Shown in pieces: positions 9,884 to 20,381 of a stretch of 64,000 nt of DNA. A program made the position numbers and the translations under genes. Position 1 is the stretch's first letter, and each line of letters starts with the position of its first letter. A model generated the notes under the pieces. That model ran no database searches, was not told the origin of the DNA, and was given only the letters and a program-made list of their open reading frames with translations. Source of the stretch: Salipaludibacillus sp. LMS25 (GTDB lineage Bacteria; Bacillota; Bacilli; Bacillales; Salisediminibacteriaceae); the NCBI RefSeq assembly GCF_024362805.1, contig NZ_CP093299.1, positions 3,070,001 to 3,134,000 of the forward strand, in the 5' to 3' direction.

Positions 9884-10213
9884 ATGGGGGACAAAGAAAG
9901 AAAACCATTAGGATTAGGGAGCTTATCACTCTTCCTTTTTTTATTAGGTTTTCTAAATCAATATTTGACAGTTAATAAAAAATTGGTAGGAGAACACATA
10001 GTCGATTATCTTAATCTCACTATACATGAAGCTCTAATAACGTCTATTATTTTAATTTTATCTATTATTTTAGGTAAGAAATATAACCATCATCTCTTTG
10101 CTAAATCAGGTAGAGTTTCCTCCACAATATTATTAAGTCTGTTCGTCTTAATATTAGTTATAGAGATAATAAGAAGATTAATTAATTTAATCTTCTCCAC
10201 TAGCATTGCATAA
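9884..10213 (+). CDS. Small three-TM membrane protein, unknown
   Basis: 109 residues with a strong SD (AAAGGAGG) seven bases before the ATG. After a charged start (MGDKERK), hydrophobic segments lie at about 10-27, 50-66 and 82-105. Conserved-looking loops are basic (GKKYNHH), which would place them inside. No family recognised. It is a single gene in a long non-coding stretch. Confidence 0.65.
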   Translation: MGDKERKPLGLGSLSLFLFLLGFLNQYLTVNKKLVGEHIVDYLNLTIHEALITSIILILSIILGKKYNHHLFAKSGRVSSTILLSLFVLILVIEIIRRLINLIFSTSIA

Positions 10214-11056
10214 AAAATATCATAATTCTCATGTTTGAAGCCAAAGAAGAGAATACCCGGTTAAAGGTGGATTTGGACGGGGTACCATCTGACTTATCCA
10301 TTATAAAGGATCTTTTCTTGCATAACATAGCTTTAATGAACATTAAAACTAGATAACATTAGTGACAAAAAAGACACGTGACATCCTAATAGGGAAGGGG
10401 TGTTATTAATAAAAAACTCGTTTACGCCCCTTTTTACAAACCTGCTCACCTCTTTACCTTTAGATAAGAAGCCTTGTCAATAATCGAGTCGTTAGTGAGA
10501 GTAAAATAAGCGGATATTTTCCGGTTAGATGTAGAAGAGAGCTCATTTTTGGGAATATAAGGGGAAATTTTCCTACTATCGCAAAGCAAAACGAGCCATT
10601 TTCAGATTTTCCGAGTCGATAGACGGAATATCTCCGTCTATTTAAGCCATTTTCATGGCTAATGACTAGTTAAGAGAGTTTTTTCCGCCTATTTCTCAGA
10701 ATTGGGTTCTAACCTGATCCCCTAGCTGATAAGAGCGGGTCCTCACGATCCCAGAGGCGGGAATCAACCTCTTTTAAAGCTCTTTTTTTCACCGTCTTGT
10801 CACTTAGTCATACATGCTTCTGGACTTCTGTAGGGGATATGATTTCTCCTTTTCGAATGGCTAGCCTCAGTACTTCCTTCTACTAAAGATAGACTGGTCT
10901 GATCCAGGTCCCCCTCCCCTCCCAGCCATCGGCCAATCACTTGCTGAATTTCTCTCTAACTTGGTCATATGGCAAATGCGGATGCCAGGACAAAGTTATT
11001 TATTACGCTTTAATTCACGATTAAACTAGTTAAAGTCGCCAATTTTCTCCTTCTCC
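10214..11056. other. Long intergenic stretch, no gene seen
   Basis: About 840 bases with stops in all frames. A few short inverted repeats occur, for example AGACGGA ... TCCGTCT near 10621-10640. Composition is more GC-rich than its surroundings between 10680 and 10990, suggesting decayed coding DNA, but no protein match could be made. Confidence 0.45.
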
Positions 11057-12361
11057 TCAGTTAAAGCTTTCTATCGTAGGCTCTATAATATCTTTTTGCC
11101 GAAATACGCTTAGAATAAGACCTAGAATAGCTGAGTAACAGAGTAGCATACTTCCACCATAACTGATAAACGGGAGGGAGACTCCAATGAGTGGGACGAT
11201 GCCAAATCCCATTAAAATGTTCCAACAAGCCGGAACGGCAAATAATGCGGCACCGCCAATGACTAATGTTCTCCCATAAAGGTCTTTTGTTTTAAAAGCA
11301 TTTTTTGAGATGCGCAAAATAAATAATAACAATATGACACAAAGGGCAATTCCAAAAATCCAGCCGAGCGAATAGACGAGATACGGAAAAGCAAAATCAG
11401 TATGCGCTGAGGTGAAGAAATCCCTATCATTGAAAAGCCCGTTACCAAACCAGCCGGCTTGTGAAAGAACGTCTCTCATTTTGTCTACCACAAAATTCAA
11501 CTCTTTATGAGGATTAAAAAAAGCAGTTAGTCTGGTAAATACATAACTGTTACGGAAAGTAATAGTCAATATCATAAGGAAGCCCAACCCTATAACCATA
11601 TTAGCTACTACTAACTTAAGGGCTAACCTTTTGTGAACCTGAGAAAAAGCAAACATCGCTACTACACAGAAAAAATAAATAACACTCATCATAAAGTGTG
11701 GAAGTGCCATATAGAGAAGAATGGGCATCCAAAAAAGGCCTATCACTATCATCTGTTTTGGCCAACTGTTAAATGTGTTAATCTTGCTCAAGAGACCGGC
11801 CCACGCGAGGAAAAATAGAAATAAAGATAGGGGTGTCACATCTATGATAATCGCTCCGATGGACAGCCATCGTTGAGCACCATTCATCATGTAACCAAAT
11901 ACAGTCGTATACAAAAGTATCCCTACGCCACTGACATAAAAGACCATCCAAAAATTCCTCAATTTTCTATAATCAAAGAAAAGGAAGCCAATGATGACAA
12001 GAACAGCAAGGAAATACCAGATAACTTGTCGTCTGATAAAATGGTAGTTAGGGAGTGAATGAGTAGTATCAATGAGCGGCAGAAAACTAATAGCTGCAAT
12101 AATGACAAATAAACTAGTAAGAACCCAATCTATTTTTGGTTTATGAAGATGATTTAACTTTTCACCAATGATAAATGGATTCCCCATTTCTTCTATGGCT
12201 TTGTCATCTGCCTCTTCTTTAGTAGCGTCTCTTTTTTGAAAGGAGTGACTTAGTTCTTGGAGATGATGGGTAAGCTCTTTTTTTATGAGGCTATGAGCTT
12301 GCTTCGATTTCACTTTGGACGTGACTTTATTTAAAAACTCCTCAAATTTGGAAGAATTCAA
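11057..12361 (-). CDS. HAAS-domain/FtsW-RodA-SpoVE (SEDS) fusion membrane protein
   Basis: 434 residues. Residues 1-75 are a soluble HAAS-type helical domain (KKELTHHLQEL ... EEMGNPFIIGEKLNHLH), of the kind usually partnered with PadR-like regulators. Residues 80-425 are a polytopic SEDS domain ending in the family signature VSLPFISYGGSMLL. SEDS proteins polymerise glycan strands of peptidoglycan together with a class B penicillin-binding protein; whether this copy polymerises is unknown. The TTG start has GAGGAGG five bases upstream and overlaps the stop of the PadR-like gene by 4 bp, so the genes are translationally coupled. It is the last gene of a sigma factor, PadR-like, HAAS-FtsW operon. 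Confidence 0.88.
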   Translation of the reverse strand: MNSSKFEEFLNKVTSKVKSKQAHSLIKKELTHHLQELSHSFQKRDATKEEADDKAIEEMGNPFIIGEKLNHLHKPKIDWVLTSLFVIIAAISFLPLIDTTHSLPNYHFIRRQVIWYFLAVLVIIGFLFFDYRKLRNFWMVFYVSGVGILLYTTVFGYMMNGAQRWLSIGAIIIDVTPLSLFLFFLAWAGLLSKINTFNSWPKQMIVIGLFWMPILLYMALPHFMMSVIYFFCVVAMFAFSQVHKRLALKLVVANMVIGLGFLMILTITFRNSYVFTRLTAFFNPHKELNFVVDKMRDVLSQAGWFGNGLFNDRDFFTSAHTDFAFPYLVYSLGWIFGIALCVILLLFILRISKNAFKTKDLYGRTLVIGGAALFAVPACWNILMGFGIVPLIGVSLPFISYGGSMLLCYSAILGLILSVFRQKDIIEPTIESFN

Positions 12362-12786
12362 AATGACACCTCCTCTATCAATTGTTTAAGAGATAAGTCT
12401 CGTTTGACGTTACCTTGTCTATAACCAGCTAAATATTTTTTTCCTTTTGACGTTAATGTATAGTATTTTTTATCCCCATCCCATTTTGAAGTGAGAATAC
12501 TTTTGTTCTCTAATAAATGTAATAGTGTATAAAGCTCGCCTTCTTTATTTTGAAAAATAAGATCATTTTTTTGAAAAAGATGGGTTGAAATAGCGTAACC
12601 GTGCATAGGTACATGTTGAAGGGCTACCAATATAGCTATAATCGTTTCAATCTTCCAAGAATGAAAGGGAGACGGATTTTGGTTAATCGTTTCTTTCACG
12701 GCGTTTTTGCGTTCATCTGAGAAGGAGACGTCTTTAAAAACGGTCTCTTTCATGGCATGTTTCAGATTAATAAATGGATCATTCAT
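12358..12786 (-). CDS. PadR-like winged-helix regulator in ECF sigma operon
   Basis: 142 residues. Residues 1-40 are a helical N-terminal extension (MNDPFINLKHAMKETVF) unlike ordinary PadR proteins. Residues 45-125 form a PadR-type winged helix: IIAILVALQHVPMHGYAIS, then GELYTLLHLLENKSILTSKW and KYYTLTSKGKKYL. In comparable loci a PadR-like protein controls or partners a HAAS-membrane protein. It overlaps the sigma gene by 8 bp upstream and the HAAS-FtsW gene by 4 bp downstream. The extension might contact the sigma factor or the HAAS domain; this is inference. Confidence 0.8.
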   Translation of the reverse strand: MNDPFINLKHAMKETVFKDVSFSDERKNAVKETINQNPSPFHSWKIETIIAILVALQHVPMHGYAISTHLFQKNDLIFQNKEGELYTLLHLLENKSILTSKWDGDKKYYTLTSKGKKYLAGYRQGNVKRDLSLKQLIEEVSF

Positions 12787-13342
12787 TTTTTAAACCCTCC
12801 TCTATCATTTTATCTTTTAGTAATTCTTTTGCCCGTTTTAATCTCGTTTTGATTGTATTCAGATTGACGTTAGTAATCTTGCTTATTTCTGCTAAAGGCA
12901 GCTCTTCATAGTAATGAAGAAAGACGATTTCTCTATATTTTATAGGTAAATTCGTGACAGCATAGGTTAAAGAATGTCCTTCACTTTTCCTCAAAATCTC
13001 CTCTTCAACATACGGTGATTGACAAGGTATATAATCCCATATTTTATTGTTAATCGTGATTTTACGATAATGCCAACTTCTCAAATAGTCTTTACAATGA
13101 TTACTAGCAATGCGATAAATCCACGTTTTGATGGTTGCCTTTTGGTTAAACTGAGGTAATTTTTCATAACACTTTATAAATATTTCTTGTGTTAAGTCCT
13201 CTGCAGTGGCGCGGTTTTTAACATATGTATACGCAAGGTGCAGGATAGCATCGCCGTAGTCATGCATTAACTGATCAATAATGTGTTCTCTTTCATCCAC
13301 GCCATTTTCGGCTCTCGCCACCCATTGCTCAAGTTCATTCAT
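12779..13342 (-). CDS. ECF-type RNA polymerase sigma factor
   Basis: 187 residues, directing RNA polymerase to an alternative promoter set. Region 2 is at about 27-92 (YVKNRATAEDLTQEIFIKCY, then IKTWIYRIASNHCKDYLRS). Region 4 is at about 128-180 (LPIKYREIVFLHYYEELPL, IKTRLKRAKELLK). The ATG has a strong SD (GAGGAGGTG). First gene of a three-gene overlapping operon; there is no classical anti-sigma gene, so the PadR-like or HAAS-FtsW product may set its activity. It probably also transcribes its own operon, but no promoter was identified with confidence. Confidence 0.92.
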   Translation of the reverse strand: MNELEQWVARAENGVDEREHIIDQLMHDYGDAILHLAYTYVKNRATAEDLTQEIFIKCYEKLPQFNQKATIKTWIYRIASNHCKDYLRSWHYRKITINNKIWDYIPCQSPYVEEEILRKSEGHSLTYAVTNLPIKYREIVFLHYYEELPLAEISKITNVNLNTIKTRLKRAKELLKDKMIEEGLKNE

Positions 13343-13546
13343 CTAGATATCACCTCCTCATATATGTTAGACGAAACTAAACGCCTTCTGGTTTGAAATA
13401 TGTGTTCGGCAATTATGAAAGTCATGATGTTAGCGCAAACTTGGGCCTTTCTAATACTTAACATGACGATTCTGACGTTTAACGCTGATAGGCTTGTCTG
13501 AATATGAAAAGAATGGCGAATTGTTATCGCCATTCTTATGCAATCT

Positions 13547-14311
13547 CTATTTTTTCATACCAGTATAGATGTAAATGGCATCTCTAAGAAATTCTGCTAC
13601 ACCTTCTTGTTCTTTATCGTAGTACGCTCTGAAACGTTCATCGTCTACATACATTTGAGCCAAACTAGCATGAGCTTCTTTACTATAGTCAGACCAATAA
13701 AAAGATAGCCATTGTCGATGCAAATCGGCGGCCTTCTGTGCTAAGTCGCTAGATGGGTCGCCTAATTGCAACGCTTCTACTAATGTGTCATGAATGTGTT
13801 CGGCTAAGCTCGTGACTGTTTCATAATCCTCCTCGGTCATATGTTGAAGCTTTGCATTTGCTTGGTTGATCGTATCATCTCCATATTTCTCACGTATTTC
13901 TTTTCCAAATGCCAGTTCATTCTCATCAATTAAGCTCTTTTTAAATCCTTCAAATTTTTCGTTATCTGACATCATCTTTTTCCCTTCTTTCGTATCGAGT
14001 GTTTTAGTGACATTAGCAATTAGCACATCAAGTTGCTCACGTTTTTCCAGTAGCTTAACGCGATGTTCCTTTAATGCATGAGTAGCATCAAAGGTTGGAT
14101 CATTAAGAATAGCTATGATCCGTTCTAGTTCCATACCAAGCTCTTTATAAAACAGAATTTGTTGGAGTTTGTCTACCTCGGCTTGCTCATATAGTCGATA
14201 GCCAGATGTATTAGTTCTAGCCGGCTTTAGAAGACCAATCTCATCATAGTATCGAAGTGTACGCGTCGTTACTCCTGCCAGCGTGCTGAGCTTTTTAATG
14301 GTGTATGCCAT
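13547..14311 (-). CDS. MerR-family regulator with TipAS-type ligand domain
   Basis: 254 residues from the ATG at 14311, preceded by AGGAGGTGATAAG; an upstream GTG in the same frame lies before that SD. Residues 1-70 are the MerR winged helix (YTIKKLSTLAGVTTRTLRYY, then LLKPARTNTSGYRLYEQAEV). A dimerisation helix spans about 75-115. Residues 130-254 are an antibiotic-binding TipAS-like domain, ending in KEQEGVAEFLRDAI. Such proteins activate multidrug or stress genes by untwisting promoters with long spacers. The gene's own promoter has this architecture (14334-14364), suggesting autoregulation. Confidence 0.92.
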   Translation of the reverse strand: MAYTIKKLSTLAGVTTRTLRYYDEIGLLKPARTNTSGYRLYEQAEVDKLQQILFYKELGMELERIIAILNDPTFDATHALKEHRVKLLEKREQLDVLIANVTKTLDTKEGKKMMSDNEKFEGFKKSLIDENELAFGKEIREKYGDDTINQANAKLQHMTEEDYETVTSLAEHIHDTLVEALQLGDPSSDLAQKAADLHRQWLSFYWSDYSKEAHASLAQMYVDDERFRAYYDKEQEGVAEFLRDAIYIYTGMKK

Positions 14312-14333
14312 CTTATCACCTCCTGACAATGTC

Positions 14334-14364
14334 ACTTTACACCTTGACGTAACGTGAAAGTAAA
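14334..14364 (-). promoter_or_regulatory. MerR-type promoter/operator with 19-bp spacer
   Basis: On the minus strand, TTTACT and TAAAGT are separated by 19 bp containing the near-palindrome CACGTTACGTC. A 19-bp spacer is the hallmark of MerR-activated promoters. It sits just upstream of the MerR gene. Confidence 0.7.
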
Positions 14365-14417
14365 TAGGTTTTTATAAAAAAATAAAAACTTTTAAGTTTA
14401 AACCCATTTCATCATAA

Positions 14418-14443
14418 AAAAGTCCTTCTGTAAAAAGGACTTA
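14418..14443 (-). terminator. Hairpin, likely terminator (minus strand)
   Basis: Arms AAGTCCTT / AAGGACTT with a short loop and an A run on the left, which reads as a T run on the minus strand. It could back up the katG terminator. Confidence 0.55.
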
Positions 14444-14473
14444 TCTCAACGAATAGCGTAGTGGGAACTATTC

Positions 14474-14527
14474 ATCGTCGAGACGCCATCATTTCTCAAT
14501 GTTTTAGCTTGTTGAAATGAGCTCGGT
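14474..14527. repeat. Intergenic repeat family C, copy 1
   Basis: Core CGTCGAGACGCCATC, then ATTTCTCAATG and the hairpin GTTTTAGCTTGTTGAAAT. Closely resembles the copy at 52911-52975, with relatives at 17543 and 62688. Confidence 0.6.
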
Positions 14528-14613
14528 CACTTGAAGTTTCTTATAACAGAAGAACCAATCGTATTTATCATATAAAAGGGGGCATGACAGGAGATGATTG
14601 AAAGAATCAGATT

Positions 14614-14649
14614 ATAAGAAAAACCACCGTCCATAAGGAGCGGTGGTTT
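14614..14649 (-). terminator. katG terminator
   Basis: Arms AACCACCG / CGGTGGTT around an 11-base loop, 13 bases past the katG stop; reads into TTTTCTTATAA on the minus strand. Confidence 0.85.
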
Positions 14650-14661
14650 CATCTATGGTAA

Positions 14662-16962
<2,301 letters not shown>

Positions 16963-17883
16963 TCATATTGTTATTATAATAAAAACTATAATAAATTAAA
17001 AGCAATAATGACTATTAAATAAAAATTAATTGATTTAACTTGGAGGTAGAGGTGTTTTTACTCATTTATCGTTGTTATGACAATGAGATTAAATCTGCTT
17101 GAGTAACTTAAATATACAATAAATGCCGCTATCTGTCATAGTAAATGCTCATCACTAACTCGTTTTAAGGCTACTTGTTTATATGGTAAATAACTGTAGA
17201 AAGAAGCCGCTTATTGAGAAAGGATGGTGAAAATTGTGTTCTAATTAATAAAGGTTTTTTTATATAAATGAGAATTTTGGGTTCTTTTTGAGAATTATTA
17301 CTGTTCTATCGTTAATGAAGAAGGAGCAATTTCATGTAGGAAAGGGGCTGTAATTAAACGATAGCTCATCGTGATCATGAAAAAGCTCTTTTCAACATGA
17401 AAAAAGGGGGGGAAGCGCAAAAATTTCCGTGAGATTTACCCATCTTTATGCCTTATAATAACTCCTTATAGTCGAGGAAGTAGGCAATTTAAGTGATTTA
17501 AAGCGTTAAGACCTCACCTTTAACACATAGCGAATTGGGGACGTTTAATCAAATGACGTGGAGATGCTATTGATTAAACGGTGATTCAGCTTGCTGAATA
17601 GGTGAAGGGAAAAGCTATGATGAGAATTGCGAAAGGGACTTTTCGTAAAGAGGGTTTACTAAGTGACAACAGAACGAGTGAATTTTTAACATTAAGGACG
17701 TAGAGTCCCTATTTTAATAGTGAAAAGCATATGTTTCTAATAAAAGAATACTGCTTAAATAACGAAGATTGCTAGAAAACGAGCTATGTAAGGGGCACTT
17801 CTAGATTGGAAGGCAGGTTATCGAGTAGTCTTTAAGTAGTAGCTAAAGGGGATAAATGACTAATAGGTAGAAGTAGGTAGATA
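16963..17883. other. Long intergenic stretch between katG and lipase
   Basis: About 920 bases without a supported gene. The first 60 are very AT-rich katG promoter DNA. A family-C-like repeat lies at 17543-17606. A 28-codon frame at 17617 (MMRIAKGTFRKEGLL) has a weak SD and is not called. Confidence 0.5.
17543..17606. repeat. Intergenic repeat family C, copy 2 (divergent)
   Basis: Outer arms GTTTAATCAA / TTGATTAAAC, then GATTCAGCTTGCTGAATAGG. It shares the outer arms with the copy at 62688 and the AGCTTGCTGAA hairpin with the copy at 52911. Confidence 0.5.
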
Positions 17884-17885
17884 AA

Positions 17886-17918
17886 TAAAGAACGCCCTCT
17901 TGTTAAAGAAAGCGTTCA
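17886..17918 (-). terminator. Lipase gene terminator
   Basis: Arms GAACGC / GCGTTC; on the minus strand the right arm is followed by TTTATTTAT. Located 25 bases after the lipase stop. Confidence 0.7.
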
Positions 17919-17942
17919 GTAAAAACTAGTATTAATACGAGA

Positions 17943-18560
17943 TTAATTTCTCAATGCTTCAACAATCAAGTTTTGGACTCTATTATTACTTAAAAGGCCA
18001 AGATGAGTGACACCTATTACGTGAATGTTGTTTGCTCCGCTAATGCGTGACAAGCTATTAGCGACGATTAAATCAGAGCTACTATAAATGGACGTGAAAT
18101 CAACGCCATTAGGAACGGAACTTGCTCCCAAACGATTGGCTCCTCCTAATGTAATCACTTTATCCACCTTATCTACACCCCCGAGTTGTGTGAGATAACG
18201 TAACGTATTAGCTCCCCCCATACTATGAGCAATGATGTTTACTTCGTCTACATCATAATTTTTAAGGATATTATCTATAAAATCTCGTAATTCACGAGAA
18301 TTTCTGAAATTATTACCAGAGCGATCTCTAAAGTTAATCGCATATATATCTGACCTATTGAAACCAATGCTTCTTAATTTTTGTTCAATACTATAAAAAT
18401 TGTAACCTGCTCCTCCTATTCCGTGAACGAGCACAATCGGCTTATCAAAATCGATACTTGCTGTTTCTACTTCTTGTGCTTGAACGTCGGATGTGATGGC
18501 GATAGTGAAGACTAGTACAAAAATGGTAAGTCCTACAAGAGCTTGTCGAATAATGTGCAT
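17943..18560 (-). CDS. estA: Small secreted lipase/esterase, LipA (EstA) type
   Basis: Hydrolyses short- and medium-chain acylglycerols outside the cell. 205 residues with a signal peptide (residues 1-29, cleavage near VQAQ), leaving a minimal alpha/beta hydrolase of about 176 residues, close to the 181 of B. subtilis LipA. Oxyanion strand VLVHGIGG at 43-50, nucleophile elbow AHSMGG with S113, Asp D163 (SSSDLIV) and His H186 (VTHLGLL). The elbow's first residue is Ala, as in B. subtilis LipA. Stand-alone gene with SD AGGAGGC and a terminator. Confidence 0.92.
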   Translation of the reverse strand: MHIIRQALVGLTIFVLVFTIAITSDVQAQEVETASIDFDKPIVLVHGIGGAGYNFYSIEQKLRSIGFNRSDIYAINFRDRSGNNFRNSRELRDFIDNILKNYDVDEVNIIAHSMGGANTLRYLTQLGGVDKVDKVITLGGANRLGASSVPNGVDFTSIYSSSDLIVANSLSRISGANNIHVIGVTHLGLLSNNRVQNLIVEALRN

Positions 18561-18759
18561 CAGAAAGCCTCCTAAAATGTTATAGTATTTTCACATTTAA
18601 GATTAGCATTGTCCAATTTTTTCTTCAATACTTTATCACGTTTTTCTGATAAAGTGATACAATACTCCTCCAAAAAACCGCTCTATTGAAGGTTAAATCA
18701 CCTTATTTTACCACTTTGTCTCTAGCAGACTCACTAGGAATATAGTAGGCACAATATAA

Positions 18760-19317
18760 TTACTTATCTCTAATTACGCCATAGAGAATGATATTTCCTA
18801 GCTCCTCCATTGTATCTTCAAATGTTATCTTATTATTAGTAATGGGATCTTGGGTAAGTAACTGTTTCATGGTTTCTTTTAACATTGTTTGTAATAGAAT
18901 AAGCTGGACGTGGCTGATCCTTTTCTCTAGAAGTGAAAATAAATCATCCCAAACATTGTCCAAATAGTCGTTCACTTTTCTCCACAATGAAGGGTCGTAT
19001 TTTTTTAAATTATCTCCGTGTTTTAACAACAGACCGACGTTATACATTGTAGGAATGTTTTTGAAAAAGTGCTCAACTTTCTCTTCTAAAGATAACGATT
19101 CATTAGTGAGTATGTGATGATCACGTTTCTTTATATCGATAAAAATGAAGTCAATTGTTTTATTTATAAGATCTTTTTTATTTTTAAATAACGTGTAAAT
19201 GGTACGTTTACTTGTGGATAATTCACGGGCCAAGTCATCTGTTGTAAATGTTGGTCCTTTTTTTGAAAAGAGACGAAGGATAGTGTAGTAAATGTTTTTA
19301 TCAATTGATTTACTCAT
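18760..19317 (-). CDS. TetR-family transcriptional regulator
   Basis: 185 residues. The N-terminal helix-turn-helix is at about 24-46 (FTTDDLARELSTSKRTIYTL, then FKNKKDLI). The remainder is a helical ligand/dimer domain without recognisable ligand class. It overlaps the upstream acetyltransferase gene by 4 bp, so both share the promoter at 19954-19983. The perfect palindrome over that promoter is the obvious candidate operator for this protein, making the operon self-regulated. Confidence 0.9.
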   Translation of the reverse strand: MSKSIDKNIYYTILRLFSKKGPTFTTDDLARELSTSKRTIYTLFKNKKDLINKTIDFIFIDIKKRDHHILTNESLSLEEKVEHFFKNIPTMYNVGLLLKHGDNLKKYDPSLWRKVNDYLDNVWDDLFSLLEKRISHVQLILLQTMLKETMKQLLTQDPITNNKITFEDTMEELGNIILYGVIRDK

Positions 19318-19922
19318 AAGTCCTTTACCATACGATACAGATTAACATGTCCACCATTTAGTTTATTGACCACTTTATATCCGATTTTCTCATATAATTG
19401 TCGTGCTTTTTCATTGTCCTCTCTAACTGTAAGGGATATTTTAGAATAAGATTGTGTCATGGCAAGTTCTTCTGCTTTGGCTAACAGTTGTTTTCCAACC
19501 CCCATCCCTCGACTTTCAGGAAGCATGGCAATAGAACCAACGTGAAATTCATCGTTCTCTCCTTCTTTTAATGTTAATATTCTAAACAGAGAGCGAAGGT
19601 TTTTTAAAGCATATGGTACCAGGTTTAACCCTCTAATTTTTACGATTTCCCATAAAGTAGGAAAGGCTAACTTATTCATAGTCTGAGATGGATAGCATGT
19701 CAAGATTCCTAATGTGTTCACACCTTGTTTCGCCTCATACGCAAATTCATGACTAAATCGATTATTTCGTGTACGCCACATTTTCATCAATGTGTTTTCT
19801 TTAATTGTCAAATCGTTTGAACCGACAATAACAGAGGCCATACTCGAGAGTGCCATCATAGTTAATTTGCCACCAATCGTTGACTCGGCAGAAGCTTTAA
19901 CAATTTGGATATCTTTTATCAT
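19314..19922 (-). CDS. GNAT-family N-acetyltransferase
   Basis: Transfers an acetyl group from acetyl-CoA to an unknown amine. 202 residues; GNAT fold in the second half with the acetyl-CoA loop motif LPESRGMGVGKQLLAKAEE at about 134-152, followed by ISLTVREDNEKARQLYEKIGY. The first 120 residues are longer than usual and contain a helical part. The ATG has SD AGGGGTG. First gene of a two-gene operon with a TetR regulator, so the substrate is perhaps the toxic compound that the regulator senses (inference). Confidence 0.88.
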   Translation of the reverse strand: MIKDIQIVKASAESTIGGKLTMMALSSMASVIVGSNDLTIKENTLMKMWRTRNNRFSHEFAYEAKQGVNTLGILTCYPSQTMNKLAFPTLWEIVKIRGLNLVPYALKNLRSLFRILTLKEGENDEFHVGSIAMLPESRGMGVGKQLLAKAEELAMTQSYSKISLTVREDNEKARQLYEKIGYKVVNKLNGGHVNLYRMVKDL

Positions 19923-19932
19923 TTAAATCACC

Positions 19933-19983
19933 CCTGGTACTATATTTTTGTTTATAGTACCAGGTTTTTAGTTTAGAGGTCAA
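19933..19983 (-). promoter_or_regulatory. Sigma-A promoter with perfect TetR-type operator
   Basis: Minus-strand promoter: TTGACC (19978-19983), 18-bp spacer, TACTAT (19954-19959). A perfect palindrome with 12-base arms CCTGGTACTATA / TATAGTACCAGG (19933-19964, 8-base centre) covers the -10 box. Confidence 0.8.
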
Positions 19984-20090
19984 CTACTAATGGCTAAAAA
20001 GCGCAATTTAAAGTGAAACGAAGTGCATCAACGAATTACAAACTCATATGAACATAGCTATTCTGAGGCTCCTGGGATAAAACGAACCTA

Positions 20091-20140
20091 CAATCAGAGG
20101 GGGATGAAGGAAAACTCCCACTGATTGAAGCTTAGCTTTA
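20091..20140. repeat. Intergenic repeat family A, copy 2
   Basis: Hairpin CAATCAG ... CTGATTG (20091-20127) with the family's central GGGGGATGAAGG and right flank AAGCTTAGCTTTA. Confidence 0.8.
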
Positions 20141-20255
20141 TCTATGCTCTTTATTTTGAGGCGGGAGTTTTACAGAAGGTTATCTGTGATAATTAAAATG
20201 GTGGAAGAAACGTTTTAACATAGAGCTATGGCGGTTGATTTGTAGTGATTCTTTT

Positions 20256-20301
20256 ATTAATACAGGGTTTTTCACATGAGTGTGAAAAACTCTGTATTAA
20301 T
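20256..20301. repeat. Strong 46-bp inverted repeat
   Basis: Arms ATTAATACAG plus GTTTTTCAC and GTGAAAAAC plus CTGTATTAAT pair with one mismatch pair around a six-base centre. It lies 80 bases before srlD. It could be a terminator, a protein site or a mobile-element end; it has no T run on either side. Confidence 0.7.
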
Positions 20302-20340
20302 TTATAGGAGCGGTCTTTTTATAATAAAAGCAGTTAGGAA

Positions 20341-20354
20341 AGAAAGTGCTTTCA
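20341..20354. promoter_or_regulatory. Putative CcpA cre site before srlD
   Basis: AGAAAGTGCTTTCA matches the cre consensus at 12 of 14 positions and is nearly palindromic. It is 28 bases before the srlD start, a position where bound CcpA would block transcription. Confidence 0.5.
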
Positions 20355-20381
20355 CGATAAAAAATCGGGGGGAATGGTTTT

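Noticed and set aside
13339..13533. Minus-strand frame upstream of the ECF sigma gene
   Set aside because: No SD, overlaps the sigma gene's own leader and start; composition not protein-like.
17617..17703. 28-codon frame MMRIAKGTFRKEGLL...
   Set aside because: Weak SD, no promoter or terminator, and no way to support it as a small protein.
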